Assembly (NCBI GenBank): GCA_031277885.1
Contig: JAITLM010000016.1
Span: 1-42,192, forward strand
DNA length: 42,192 bases
Direction: 5' to 3'
Source: Microbacterium sp.
GTDB lineage: Bacteria > Actinomycetota > Actinomycetes > Actinomycetales > Microbacteriaceae
The translations under genes and the position numbers were made by a program. The notes under the pieces are model-generated. The model saw only the letters and a program-made list of their open reading frames with translations, was not told where the DNA came from and searched no databases. Below, one piece after another: positions 17,340 through 24,649 of the stretch (positions are counted from its first letter, which is position 1; the number at the start of each line of letters is the position of its first letter).

Positions 17340-17966
17340 ATGGTTTCTTCGTCCGAGAACGATCGTCTGGTCTGGATCGACTGCGAGATGACGGGGCTCG
17401 ATCTCGCGATCGATGAACTCGTGGAGATCGCCGTCGTGATCACCGACTTCGAGTTGCGCCTGGTGGATCCCGGGTTCCAGGTGGTCATCCGCGCGAGTGA
17501 CGCCGCGCTGGATCAGATGAACGATTTCGTCACGAACATGCACCGCACCTCCGGCCTGTTCGAGGAGATCCCGACCGGCGTCCCCCTCGCCGAGGCTCAG
17601 GAGCAGACGCTCGCCTACATCCGACGGTTCGTGCCGCAGGAACGCAAGGCTCCACTGGCCGGCAACACGATCGGCACCGACCGCATGTTCCTCGCGAAGT
17701 ACATGCCCGATGTCGACCAGTACCTGCACTACCGAAACGTCGACGTCTCCAGCATCAAGGAGCTCTCGCGTCGCTGGTACCCGCGGGTGTTCTTCCACGC
17801 TCCGGCCAAGGACGGCGGGCACCGCGCCCTCGCCGACATCCTGGAGTCGATCCGCGAGCTCGAGTACTACCGCCGTGCGGTGTTCATCGACCAGCCGGGA
17901 CCGACGACGGAAGAGGTCCAGGCGACGTCGGACGCCGTCGTGTCAGAGTTCGCCTCAAACCTGTAA
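17340..17966 (+). CDS. orn: Oligoribonuclease
   Basis: DEDDh 3'-5' exoribonuclease that degrades two- to five-base RNAs, including pGpG from cyclic di-GMP. The first acidic pair is Asp14 and Glu16 in VWIDCEMTGLD; NMHRTSGL and AGNTIGTDRMFLAKYMPDVDQYLHYRNVDVSSIKEL follow; the catalytic His and last Asp are in GGHRALADILESI. At 208 residues it has a short C-terminal extension beyond the E. coli enzyme. The start is supported by the TAGGAT-six-base-ATG spacing. Confidence 0.97.
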   Translation: MVSSSENDRLVWIDCEMTGLDLAIDELVEIAVVITDFELRLVDPGFQVVIRASDAALDQMNDFVTNMHRTSGLFEEIPTGVPLAEAQEQTLAYIRRFVPQERKAPLAGNTIGTDRMFLAKYMPDVDQYLHYRNVDVSSIKELSRRWYPRVFFHAPAKDGGHRALADILESIRELEYYRRAVFIDQPGPTTEEVQATSDAVVSEFASNL

Positions 17967-17972
17967 TACACT
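17967..17972 (+). promoter_or_regulatory. -10 element of tRNA-His gene
   Basis: TACACT immediately after the orn stop codon, 30 bases before the mature tRNA-His 5' end. No good -35 is visible; it would lie within orn. Confidence 0.45.
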
Positions 17973-18002
17973 GGTGAGGTTGCCCGCTCCGGCAGGCACA
18001 TG

Positions 18003-18078
18003 GTGGCTATAGCTCAGTTGGTAGAGCACCGCGTTGTGGTCGCGGGGGTCGCGGGTTCAAGCCCCGTTAGCCACCCCA
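18003..18078 (+). tRNA. tRNA-His (anticodon GUG)
   Basis: Acceptor GTGGCTA pairs with TAGCCAC; anticodon GTG in the loop TTGTGGT; T loop TTCAAGC. The base before the acceptor is G (18002), and the discriminator is C (18075), giving the G-1:C73 pair specific to tRNA-His. The 3' CCA is encoded (18076-18078), unlike in the nearby tRNA-Arg. Confidence 0.97.
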
Positions 18079-18080
18079 TC

Positions 18081-18116
18081 GAAGAGGCCCGGATCCGCAT
18101 GGATCCGGGCCTCTTC
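18081..18116 (+). terminator. Terminator after tRNA-His
   Basis: Perfect 16-base arms (GAAGAGGCCCGGATCC and its complement) with a GCAT loop, starting two bases after the tRNA 3' end, followed by TCCGTCTCC. Confidence 0.9.
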
Positions 18117-18151
18117 TCCGTCTCCGGCACTTCATCCATCGGGACGAGCAG

Positions 18152-18168
18152 GTCGCGAGCGTCGCGAC
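18152..18168. promoter_or_regulatory. Inverted repeat before MocR gene, operator candidate
   Basis: GTCGCGA-GCG-TCGCGAC, perfect seven-base arms with a three-base centre, lying eight bases upstream of a TAGGCT hexamer (18177-18182) and 24 bases before the regulator ATG. A place for autoregulation or for another repressor. Confidence 0.5.
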
Positions 18169-18192
18169 ACGCCCGATAGGCTCCCCAGTCAG

Positions 18193-19569
18193 ATGACCGG
18201 ATCCGATTTCCTCCGACTGGACCCGCGCGACGCGCCGTCCCGCGGACGCACCGCGTGGCTCACCGCGCAGATCCGCGCGGCCGTCGCAGACACCACCCTG
18301 AGCGCCGGCGCACGGGTGCCGCCGAGTCGGGAGCTCGCCGAGGAACTGTCGTTCTCCCGCGGCGTGGTCGTCGAGGCCTACCGGCGTCTGACGGAGGAGG
18401 GCCTGCTCGTCACGAACCGGGGAGCGGGCACACGGATCGCGCAGGTGGTTCCTCCGGCCGCGCAGCCGCTCCGGCTCCCCGAACCTCTCGAGGCCGTGGA
18501 GCCGCTCCAGATCTCCGAGGGCGCACCGGACCTGAGCGCGTTCCCCCGCGCCGCCTGGCTGCAGGCAGAGCGCCGAGTACTCGCGACCGCGACCGCTCGC
18601 GACCTCGGGTACGCGGATCCGCGGGGCGTGCCCGCGCTCCGCGAGGCACTGGCCGGATGGCTGGCTCGCCGTCGCGGCATCCATGTGCCGCCGGAGCGCA
18701 TCCTCGTCACGGCGGGCGTGACCGGCGCCCTCAGCCTGACCGCTCAGACCATGCGCGAGCGGGGCCTGACGACGTGCGGGGTCGAGGATCCCAGTGCGGA
18801 CGGGAATCGTCGCATCCTCGACTACTGGCTGGACGAGCTGCGCCCCATTCCCGTGGATCACGAGGGCATCGACATCGCAGCGCTGCAGGCGAGCGGCGTC
18901 CGGGTCGTGCTGACGACGCCCGCGCACCAGTTCCCCACCGGCGTCGCGCTCTCCCCCACGCGCCGCCGGGAGCTCATCGCCTGGGCGGAGCGCGTGGACG
19001 GCGTGATCATCGAGGACGACTACGACTCGGAGTACCGCTACGATCGCGCCCCCGTCCCCGCTCTGCAGGCGAGTGCGCCGGAGCGGATCCTGCACATCTC
19101 GAGCCTGTCCAAGGTGCTCGCCCCTGCCCTGCGGATCGGCTGGATGATCGCTCCCGAGAGCTGGACCGACGATCTCATCCGCAGACGCTGGGCGACGGAT
19201 CTCGGCTCTCCCGCGCTGCCCCAGCTCGTCCTCGCCGAACTCATCGGCAGCGGCGTGCTCGAGCGGCAGGTGCGGCGCCTCCGCTTGCGGCACCGGCAGC
19301 GCCGCGACGCCGCGGTCGCCGCGATCCGCGACCACCTGCCGGGCTGCCGCGTCGAGGGCATCGCCGCCGGACTCCACATCCAGGTGATGCTGCCGGAGGG
19401 GGCCGACGATGCCGACGTCGCGCGGCGGGCGGCGTCCGAGGGAATCGCCGTCAAGCCGCTCTCGGCCTACCGCTTCTCCCCCGGACCTCCGGGCCTCGTG
19501 ATCGGATACGGCCCTCACTCGAGCGCGCGGCTCGCGGCCGCGATCGCGACGCTCGGCCGCCTGCTCTGA
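18193..19569 (+). CDS. MocR/PdxR-type regulator (GntR HTH fused to aminotransferase-like domain)
   Basis: Transcription factor of 458 residues. Residues 18-85 form a GntR winged helix (AWLTAQIRAAVADTTLSAGARVPPSRELAEELSFSRGVV). Residues 105-458 form a fold type I aminotransferase-like domain with the PLP-binding Lys307 (SSLSKVLAPALRIGW) and the cofactor-ring Asp276 in IIEDDYDSEYRYD. In this family the PLP-amino acid adduct acts as the effector signal, controlling pyridoxal synthesis or amino acid metabolism and transport. Its gene ends 15 bases from, and faces, a LysE-type exporter whose promoter carries TTGGAYC half sites, so that exporter is the likely target. The ATG lies ten bases after TAGGCT. 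Confidence 0.93.
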   Translation: MTGSDFLRLDPRDAPSRGRTAWLTAQIRAAVADTTLSAGARVPPSRELAEELSFSRGVVVEAYRRLTEEGLLVTNRGAGTRIAQVVPPAAQPLRLPEPLEAVEPLQISEGAPDLSAFPRAAWLQAERRVLATATARDLGYADPRGVPALREALAGWLARRRGIHVPPERILVTAGVTGALSLTAQTMRERGLTTCGVEDPSADGNRRILDYWLDELRPIPVDHEGIDIAALQASGVRVVLTTPAHQFPTGVALSPTRRRELIAWAERVDGVIIEDDYDSEYRYDRAPVPALQASAPERILHISSLSKVLAPALRIGWMIAPESWTDDLIRRRWATDLGSPALPQLVLAELIGSGVLERQVRRLRLRHRQRRDAAVAAIRDHLPGCRVEGIAAGLHIQVMLPEGADDADVARRAASEGIAVKPLSAYRFSPGPPGLVIGYGPHSSARLAAAIATLGRLL

Positions 19570-19584
19570 ACCCGATCGGCGCGC

Positions 19585-20214
19585 TCATCGGGGAGTGATC
19601 GCGAGGAGCACCGCGAGCGCCACGAAGGTCAGGGCGAAGCCGCGGCCGAGGAACCGGTTCACCGCCGGGCGCGCCCGCACGAAGTCCCGCACCCGTGCGG
19701 CGCCGGCACCATAGGCCGCGAAGATCACGAAGGTGATGCCCATGAACGCGGCGCCGAGACCCGCCATCCGCAGCACGCCGTCTTCCGCGTCGACGTCCAC
19801 GAACATCGGCAGGAACACGAAGAAGAAGATCGTGAGCTTCGGGTTCAGCAGGTTGACGAGGACCGCGTCGCGGATCACCCGCCCGAACGACATCCCCGGC
19901 GCGGCGGAGCCGTCCTCCGTCTCGGTGGACGCCGCGAGTCCGCGATCGTCCCGCCACATCCCCCAGGCCATGGAGAGGAGATACACCACGCCCGCCCATC
20001 GGATGACGTCGAACAGCACGGGGTTCGCCGCCATCACGGCCGCAGCGCCGGACAGCGCCAGCGCGAGGTGCGGCACGATGCCCAGCGTGCATCCGACCGC
20101 AGCGATGATCCCGGCGCGGACGCCCCGGGACAGCCCCGCGGCGATCGTGAACAGCGCCCCGCTGCCCGGAGTCGCCGTGATCACGATCGAAGTCATCAGG
20201 AAGCTCGTGTCCAT
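19585..20214 (-). CDS. LysE/RhtB-family exporter (second copy)
   Basis: Membrane exporter of amino acids or similar, 209 residues, about six hydrophobic segments. Family signatures are ITATPGSGALFTIAAGLSRGVRAGIIAAVGCTLGI at the N terminus and AVLVNLLNPKLTIFFFVFLPMFV centrally; the middle loop is acidic (STETEDGS). It is only distantly similar to the copy at 15376-16002. ATG at 20214 was chosen over the 64-residue upstream extension because the exporter family begins here and CAGGCT lies exactly six bases before it. It is the likely target of the adjacent MocR regulator, exporting an amino acid sensed through PLP; this is inference. Confidence 0.92.
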   Translation of the reverse strand: MDTSFLMTSIVITATPGSGALFTIAAGLSRGVRAGIIAAVGCTLGIVPHLALALSGAAAVMAANPVLFDVIRWAGVVYLLSMAWGMWRDDRGLAASTETEDGSAAPGMSFGRVIRDAVLVNLLNPKLTIFFFVFLPMFVDVDAEDGVLRMAGLGAAFMGITFVIFAAYGAGAARVRDFVRARPAVNRFLGRGFALTFVALAVLLAITPR

Positions 20215-20220
20215 GCCCTC

Positions 20221-20280
20221 AGCCTGGAGGCTGTCTGGACCGGGCAGAAGATCCAAGAATGCGCGACTGTCGAGGTCCAA
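20221..20280 (-). promoter_or_regulatory. Exporter promoter with three candidate MocR half sites
   Basis: On the minus strand: TTGGACC (20274-20280), CTTGGATC (20250-20257), GGTCCAG (20235-20241, inverted), then CAGGCT (20221-20226) six bases before the ATG. Two direct half sites 24 bases apart plus one inverted site next to the -10 region is the kind of layout bound by MocR-type dimers. Confidence 0.5.
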
Positions 20281-20340
20281 ATCTCGCCTCGCTCCGTCTC
20301 CTCGCTCCTGATCGCGGCGATCGTGCACCACGAGGGCCCA

Positions 20341-20392
20341 CCACGGGAAGCGTCCCGCCACGGGAAGCGGCCCCGCCATGGGAAGCAGGGCG
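20341..20392. repeat. Three tandem 17-18-base repeats
   Basis: Copies begin CCACGGGAAGCG (20341), CCACGGGAAGCG (20358) and CCATGGGAAGCA (20376). They fill part of the 198-base space between the exporter start and the E2 stop. No gene lies in that space. Confidence 0.75.
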
Positions 20393-20412
20393 AGGCCGCT
20401 CCGCACGGGCCG

Positions 20413-21681
20413 CTATGCCACGATGCGGATCGGGTTCTGGATCAGCCCGGTGAGCGTCGCGAGGAACTGCGCCGCCAACGCCCCATCGATGATCCTGTGG
20501 TCCGCCGTGAGCGTGTATCGCACCCGGGTGCGGGTCGCGACCGCCCCCTCGATCAGCGCGAGCTCGTCGCGGGCGCCGCCGATCGCCAGGATCGCGCCCT
20601 GCGGAGGGTTGATGATCGCCGTGAAGTGCTCGACACCGTACATCCCGAGATTGCTGATCGTGAAGGTCCCCTCGGACAGCTCCTCCGCACGGAGGCGGCG
20701 CTCGGACGCCTTCCCGATGAGCTCCTTCGTCGTGCCGGCGATCACGGACACCGCTGCGCGATCGGCATCGCGCACGACGGGGACCACGAGCCCCGCGGGC
20801 GACGCCACCGCGATGCCGACGTTCACCCGGGCATGCACGAGCGTCTGCCCGCGACCCTCCGGAGAGTACGACGCGTTCACCCCCGGGTGGGCACGGAGCG
20901 CGAGACCGACGGCCCGGACGAAGAGGTCGTTCAGCGTGACCTTCCTCGTCGCATCCGCGTCCGCGATCGCCGTGTTGATCTGCGCACGGAGCGCGAGCAG
21001 AGCGTCGACCTCGGCGGAGGCTGTCACGGTGAACGTCGGGGTCGTCGTCGCGCTCTCGGTCAGCCGCGAGGCCACCGTGTGCCGGATCGCATCGAAGGGC
21101 ACGACCTCGGATCCGCGACCATCGTCGGCGGCGGCGACCGTCGGCGCGGGGGCGGCCGACGGGGCTGTGCTCCCGTCCGGAAGAGCGTCGAGATCGGCGC
21201 GGACGATGCGTCCGCCGGGACCGCTGCCCCTGACGTCGGAGAGGTCGGCCCCGCGCTCCCTCGCGAGTCTGCGGACCAGCGGCGTCGCGATCAGGCGCTC
21301 GGCGGCCTCGCGCGGCGGTTCCGGCCGTGCATTCGGCGCGATGGCCGCGGACGCAGCCGCCGGAGCGTCGGCGATCAGCGCTGCCGCCAGGGCATCGGGG
21401 GTCGGCGAGGCGTCCGCGCGGGCCGAGCGCTTCGGAGCGCTCCCGCTCCCGTCGTCGAGCCGTGCGATGGGCGTGCCGATCGCGACGGTCTCGCCCACGT
21501 CGACCAGGATCTCCGCGAGGGTCCCGGACTCGTAGGACTCCTGCTCCATCACGGCCTTGTCCGTCTCGATCTCCACGAGCACATCGCCCGCGGCGATCGC
21601 GTCTCCGGGCCGCCGGTGCCAGGCGGCGATGGCCCCCTCGGTCATCGTGTCCGAGAGGCGCGGCATCAGGATGTCGATCAT
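20413..21681 (-). CDS. pdhC: Dihydrolipoamide acyltransferase (E2) of pyruvate-dehydrogenase-type complex
   Basis: Core acyltransferase of a 2-oxo acid dehydrogenase complex, 422 residues. One lipoyl domain (1-78) with the lipoylated Lys42 in ETDKAVMEQES; an Ala/Pro linker; a peripheral-subunit-binding domain near 128-165 (ATPLVRRLARERGADLSDVRGSGPGGRIVRADL); and the catalytic domain, which ends DHRIIDGALAAQFL with His395 and Asp399. ATG at 21681 follows AAAGGAA; it starts 11 bases after the E1 beta stop. Last gene of the three-gene operon. No E3 (lipoamide dehydrogenase) gene is nearby, so E3 must be shared. Confidence 0.92.
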   Translation of the reverse strand: MIDILMPRLSDTMTEGAIAAWHRRPGDAIAAGDVLVEIETDKAVMEQESYESGTLAEILVDVGETVAIGTPIARLDDGSGSAPKRSARADASPTPDALAAALIADAPAAASAAIAPNARPEPPREAAERLIATPLVRRLARERGADLSDVRGSGPGGRIVRADLDALPDGSTAPSAAPAPTVAAADDGRGSEVVPFDAIRHTVASRLTESATTTPTFTVTASAEVDALLALRAQINTAIADADATRKVTLNDLFVRAVGLALRAHPGVNASYSPEGRGQTLVHARVNVGIAVASPAGLVVPVVRDADRAAVSVIAGTTKELIGKASERRLRAEELSEGTFTISNLGMYGVEHFTAIINPPQGAILAIGGARDELALIEGAVATRTRVRYTLTADHRIIDGALAAQFLATLTGLIQNPIRIVA

Positions 21682-21692
21682 CGTGGTTCCTT

Positions 21693-22685
21693 TCATCGAC
21701 GCCGGGCGACGGCGTCCAACGTTTCGCGGATCGCGTTCACCGCGTCTGCGAGGGAGGGCAGTGCGGCCATCTCCAGGGACTTCGTATAGGGCATCGGCAC
21801 CTCCGCCATCGCCACGCGACGCACGGGCGCATCGAGCCAGTCGAACGCGCCGTCCGAGATCGTCGCGGCGATCTCCGCGCCGATCCCGTAGGTGAGCCAG
21901 TCGTCCTCCAGGATCACGGCGCAGCCCGTCTTCTGCACCGAGGCGATGATCGTGGGCCGGTCGAGCGGGCGCAGGCTCCTGAGGTCGATCACCTCGACGT
22001 CGATCCCTTCCGCCGCGAGCTGCTCCGCCGCGCGGAGGGCGACGGTCGCCATCCGCGAGTACGAGACGACGGTGATGTCCGCGCCTTCGCGGGAGATCCT
22101 GGCACGCCCGATCTCCGCGGGCTCGAGGTCATCGGGGACGTCGCCGGTGGTGTTGTAGAGGGCGAGGTTCTCCAGTACGAGGACGGGATCGTCATCGCGG
22201 ATCGCGGCGAGCAGAAGGGCCTTCGCATCCGCCGGGGTGGAGGGGGCGACGACCTTCATGCCCGGCACGAACGCGTAGTACAGCTCGATGTTCTGGGAGT
22301 GGGTCGCGCCGAGCTGCTGGCCGCCGCCGCCGGGTGTCCGGATGACGAGCGGAACGCGGGCCTGCCCGCCGAACATCCCGTAGATCTTGGCCGCGTGATT
22401 GACGATCTGGTCCAGCGCCAGCAGGGAGAAGTTGATCGTCATGATCTCGACGACAGGTCTCAGCCCGACCATCGCCGCACCGATCGCGGCGCCGGTGAAC
22501 CCCTCCTCGGCGATCGGGGTATCGCGGACGCGCCGAGGTCCGAACTCCGCGAGCATTCCGGCGGTGATCTTGTAGGACCCCTCGAACACGCCGATCTCCT
22601 CCCCGATGAGGAAGACCTCGTCGTCTCGCAGCATCTCCTCGCGAAGGGCGTCGTGCAGGGCTTGACGATAGCTGATGACGCTCAT
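21693..22685 (-). CDS. pdhB: Pyruvate-dehydrogenase-type E1 beta subunit
   Basis: Thiamine-diphosphate-dependent dehydrogenase subunit, 330 residues. Family blocks: RDDEVFLIGEEIGVFEGSYKITAGM, RVRDTPIAEEGFTGAAIGAAMVGLRPVVEIM, TPGGGGQQLGATHSQNIELYYAFVPGMKVVAPSTPADAKALL, and the C-terminal VDVIDLRSLRPLD-type block (VEVIDLRSLRPLD) with PMPYTKSLEMAALPS. The last block is closer to PDH than to branched-chain or acetoin enzymes, which is my reason for the pyruvate call. The ATG overlaps the E1 alpha stop by four bases (ATGA). Confidence 0.92.
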   Translation of the reverse strand: MSVISYRQALHDALREEMLRDDEVFLIGEEIGVFEGSYKITAGMLAEFGPRRVRDTPIAEEGFTGAAIGAAMVGLRPVVEIMTINFSLLALDQIVNHAAKIYGMFGGQARVPLVIRTPGGGGQQLGATHSQNIELYYAFVPGMKVVAPSTPADAKALLLAAIRDDDPVLVLENLALYNTTGDVPDDLEPAEIGRARISREGADITVVSYSRMATVALRAAEQLAAEGIDVEVIDLRSLRPLDRPTIIASVQKTGCAVILEDDWLTYGIGAEIAATISDGAFDWLDAPVRRVAMAEVPMPYTKSLEMAALPSLADAVNAIRETLDAVARRR

Positions 22686-23809
22686 GCGGAGACCTCCGTG
22701 AGGACCGGGCGGGGGGCCGCGGGGTACAGCGCGGCCCCGGGCAGACGCCGCGTGTCGTTCGGCACCGGGGTCGCGTAGGTGTAGTCGAACAGCGTGGCCA
22801 CGTCCGGCGGCGGGCTGGCCTCCGCGAACGCCACCGCTTCCGCCACGACGGCCATCGCGTCGGCGTCGATCGAGACGATGAGGTCGTCGGTCAGGATGCC
22901 CAGCCCGTGCAGCCGCACCGCATAGGCGGCGACCGGATCCGCGGCCTTCACGGCCTCCGCCTCCTCGCGGCTCCGGTATCGCGCGGGGTCGACCACGGAG
23001 TGCCCTTTCATGCGGCCGGTCATGGCCTCGAGGAGGTACGGCCTCCCCTCCCTCGCGCTGGCCAGCGCGATCCGCATGGCCTGGAAGACCGCCACCGGAT
23101 CGTTGCCGTCGACGCGGGCGGACGGCATCCGGTACGACGCCGCACGCTTGTACAGCTCCGGCTCGGCGGAGGACTGCTCGACGGCGGTGCCCATGCCGAG
23201 GCCGTTGTTGTTCACGACGTAGACGACCGGCAGACCCCAGAGGGCCGCGATGTTGAGCGATTCGTGAAAGGCGCCGATGTTCGTCGTGCCGTCGCCCATG
23301 AGGCAGACCACCGCCTCCGGCCCGCCGCGGTAGTCGATCGCGAGCGCGGTCCCCGTCGCGAGCGGCACCTGGCCGCCGACGATCCCGTAGCCGCCCATGA
23401 AGCGCGCATCGAGGTCGAACATGTGCATCGACCCGCCCCACCCTCGGGACACCCCGTCCTGGCGGCCGTACAGCTCCGCCATCAGCCGGCCGGGCGCGAT
23501 GCCGCGGGCCAGGGCGTAGCCGTGCTCGCGGTAGTTCGCATAGACGTAGTCGCCGGCGTCGAGAGCCGCGGTCACCCCGGTGACGGTGGCCTCCTCGCCC
23601 AGATTCAGGTGGCAGTATCCACCGACCTCCGCCTCGGTGTACGCGCGTGCAGCCCTCTCCTCGAACCGGCGGATCAGCATCATCTGCCGGTAGAACGCCA
23701 GCATCCGCTCCGGCGCGAGCGATCGATCGCCCTGCTGCGCCGGCGCGCCGGACTCATCTGTTCCGGGACGCCGAGATGGTCGGCGCGGGGCCTTCGAACT
23801 GGTGGGCAT
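22682..23809 (-). CDS. pdhA: Pyruvate-dehydrogenase-type E1 alpha subunit
   Basis: Decarboxylates the 2-oxo acid with E1 beta, using thiamine diphosphate. 375 residues. The cofactor motif is GDG (172-174) running to NNN (200-202) in MGDGTTNIGAFHESLNIAALWGLPVVYVVNNN. GHSVVDPARYRSREE carries the conserved phosphorylation-loop-like sequence of PDH E1 alpha. The first 30 residues are polar and basic, probably disordered. ATG at 23809 follows GAGGAG at five bases. First gene of the operon, divergent from a tetR gene with a shared operator-like palindrome, so expression is probably conditional. Acetoin or branched-chain oxo acid is a less likely substrate. Confidence 0.92.
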   Translation of the reverse strand: MPTSSKAPRRPSRRPGTDESGAPAQQGDRSLAPERMLAFYRQMMLIRRFEERAARAYTEAEVGGYCHLNLGEEATVTGVTAALDAGDYVYANYREHGYALARGIAPGRLMAELYGRQDGVSRGWGGSMHMFDLDARFMGGYGIVGGQVPLATGTALAIDYRGGPEAVVCLMGDGTTNIGAFHESLNIAALWGLPVVYVVNNNGLGMGTAVEQSSAEPELYKRAASYRMPSARVDGNDPVAVFQAMRIALASAREGRPYLLEAMTGRMKGHSVVDPARYRSREEAEAVKAADPVAAYAVRLHGLGILTDDLIVSIDADAMAVVAEAVAFAEASPPPDVATLFDYTYATPVPNDTRRLPGAALYPAAPRPVLTEVSA

Positions 23810-23917
23810 GGGAGCTCCTCTCGTACGGGAGATACGGCATCCGCGACACGCGGGATCGGCGTGCGGATGCGGGCAGGCGGTCGGCGTCGGCCGCGTATCG
23901 GCCGATCCGGACCATTA

Positions 23918-23938
23918 ATGAAACGATCTACGTATCAT
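23918..23938. promoter_or_regulatory. TetR-type operator between pdhABC and tetR
   Basis: ATGAAACG-N5-CGTATCAT, an imperfect 21-base palindrome with one mismatch per arm pair. It stands out as AT-rich in a GC-rich region. On the minus strand a consensus TATAAT (23937-23942) overlaps its edge, so binding would block the pdh promoter and probably the tetR promoter too. Confidence 0.75.
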
Positions 23939-23942
23939 TATA
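23937..23942 (-). promoter_or_regulatory. -10 element of pdhABC promoter
   Basis: Perfect TATAAT on the minus strand. The message would have a leader of about 120 bases before the E1 alpha ATG. No convincing -35 is seen, as expected if activation or derepression matters. Confidence 0.55.
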
Positions 23943-23979
23943 GGATGGTGCCACAGAACGGTCGAGGGAAGGGAACGCG

Positions 23980-24576
23980 ATGAGCGCCGAAGAGGACTCC
24001 GCACCACGCAAGCGCGGCCGTCCGACGATGGCCGAGCGTGCGCAGCGGCTCGATGACGTGCTGGACGCGGCGATCCGCCTGTTCTCCGAGCGGGGTCTCG
24101 CACAGGTGTCGGTCGATGAGATCGCGGCAGCGGCCCGCGTAACCAAGCGCACGATCTATGCGCACCTCGGCGACCGCACGGACGTCTTCCTCGCGAGCGT
24201 CGAGCGTCTCCGCGACCGCACGGTCCCCGCCCCCGTGGCCGGCGAGAGCCTCGAAGAGCTCTCCATCCGCATCGTCGAGGCGCTGCACTCCGACGAGGCG
24301 ATCGGCCTGCACCGGCTCATGGTCGTCGAGGCGCGAGCCTTTCCCGCACTCGCCCGCAGATTCTACGACGAGGGCCCTGAGGCGTACATCCGCGCATTGG
24401 CCGGGCTCGTCCCCGGTGCGGACCCAGGCACGGCGACGGCGCTCTTCTCCCTGCTCCTCGGGGAGCCGCACCGCCGGCGCCTGCTGGGCCTCATCCCCGC
24501 ACCGGATGCCGCGACGGCCGCGGAACACGCGCGCGCCGCGCTGCACAGCCTCGGCCTCGCCCCCTCGACGCGCTGA
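23980..24576 (+). CDS. TetR-family repressor, divergent from pdhABC
   Basis: 198-residue regulator. Residues 25-70 form the TetR helix-turn-helix: RLDDVLDAAIRLFSERGLAQVSVDEIAAAARVTKRTIYAHLGDRTDVF. The N terminus is basic (PRKRGRPTMAERAQ), as in the subgroup with an extra DNA contact arm. The ligand domain is helical with no recognisable signature. ATG follows GAGGGAAGGGAA. The operator-like palindrome between it and the pdh operon points to control of pdhABC and itself; the inducer is unknown. Confidence 0.92.
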   Translation: MSAEEDSAPRKRGRPTMAERAQRLDDVLDAAIRLFSERGLAQVSVDEIAAAARVTKRTIYAHLGDRTDVFLASVERLRDRTVPAPVAGESLEELSIRIVEALHSDEAIGLHRLMVVEARAFPALARRFYDEGPEAYIRALAGLVPGADPGTATALFSLLLGEPHRRRLLGLIPAPDAATAAEHARAALHSLGLAPSTR

Positions 24577-24637
24577 AGGCTCCGCGGCGCGGATCCGCGA
24601 GCTCCGCCGTCGCGGCCGTCCCCTCCCGGAGGCCGGA

Positions 24638-24643
24638 TAGCAT
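24638..24643 (+). promoter_or_regulatory. -10 element of GNAT-zincin-clpS operon
   Basis: TAGCAT six bases before the ATG at 24650; leaderless geometry. It is the only visible promoter for the three-gene set. Confidence 0.6.
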
Positions 24644-24649
24644 CGAGGC

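Noticed and set aside
17222..18116. tRNA genes as integration sites of a mobile element
   Set aside because: No integrase, no direct repeats of the tRNA 3' ends and no composition change nearby.
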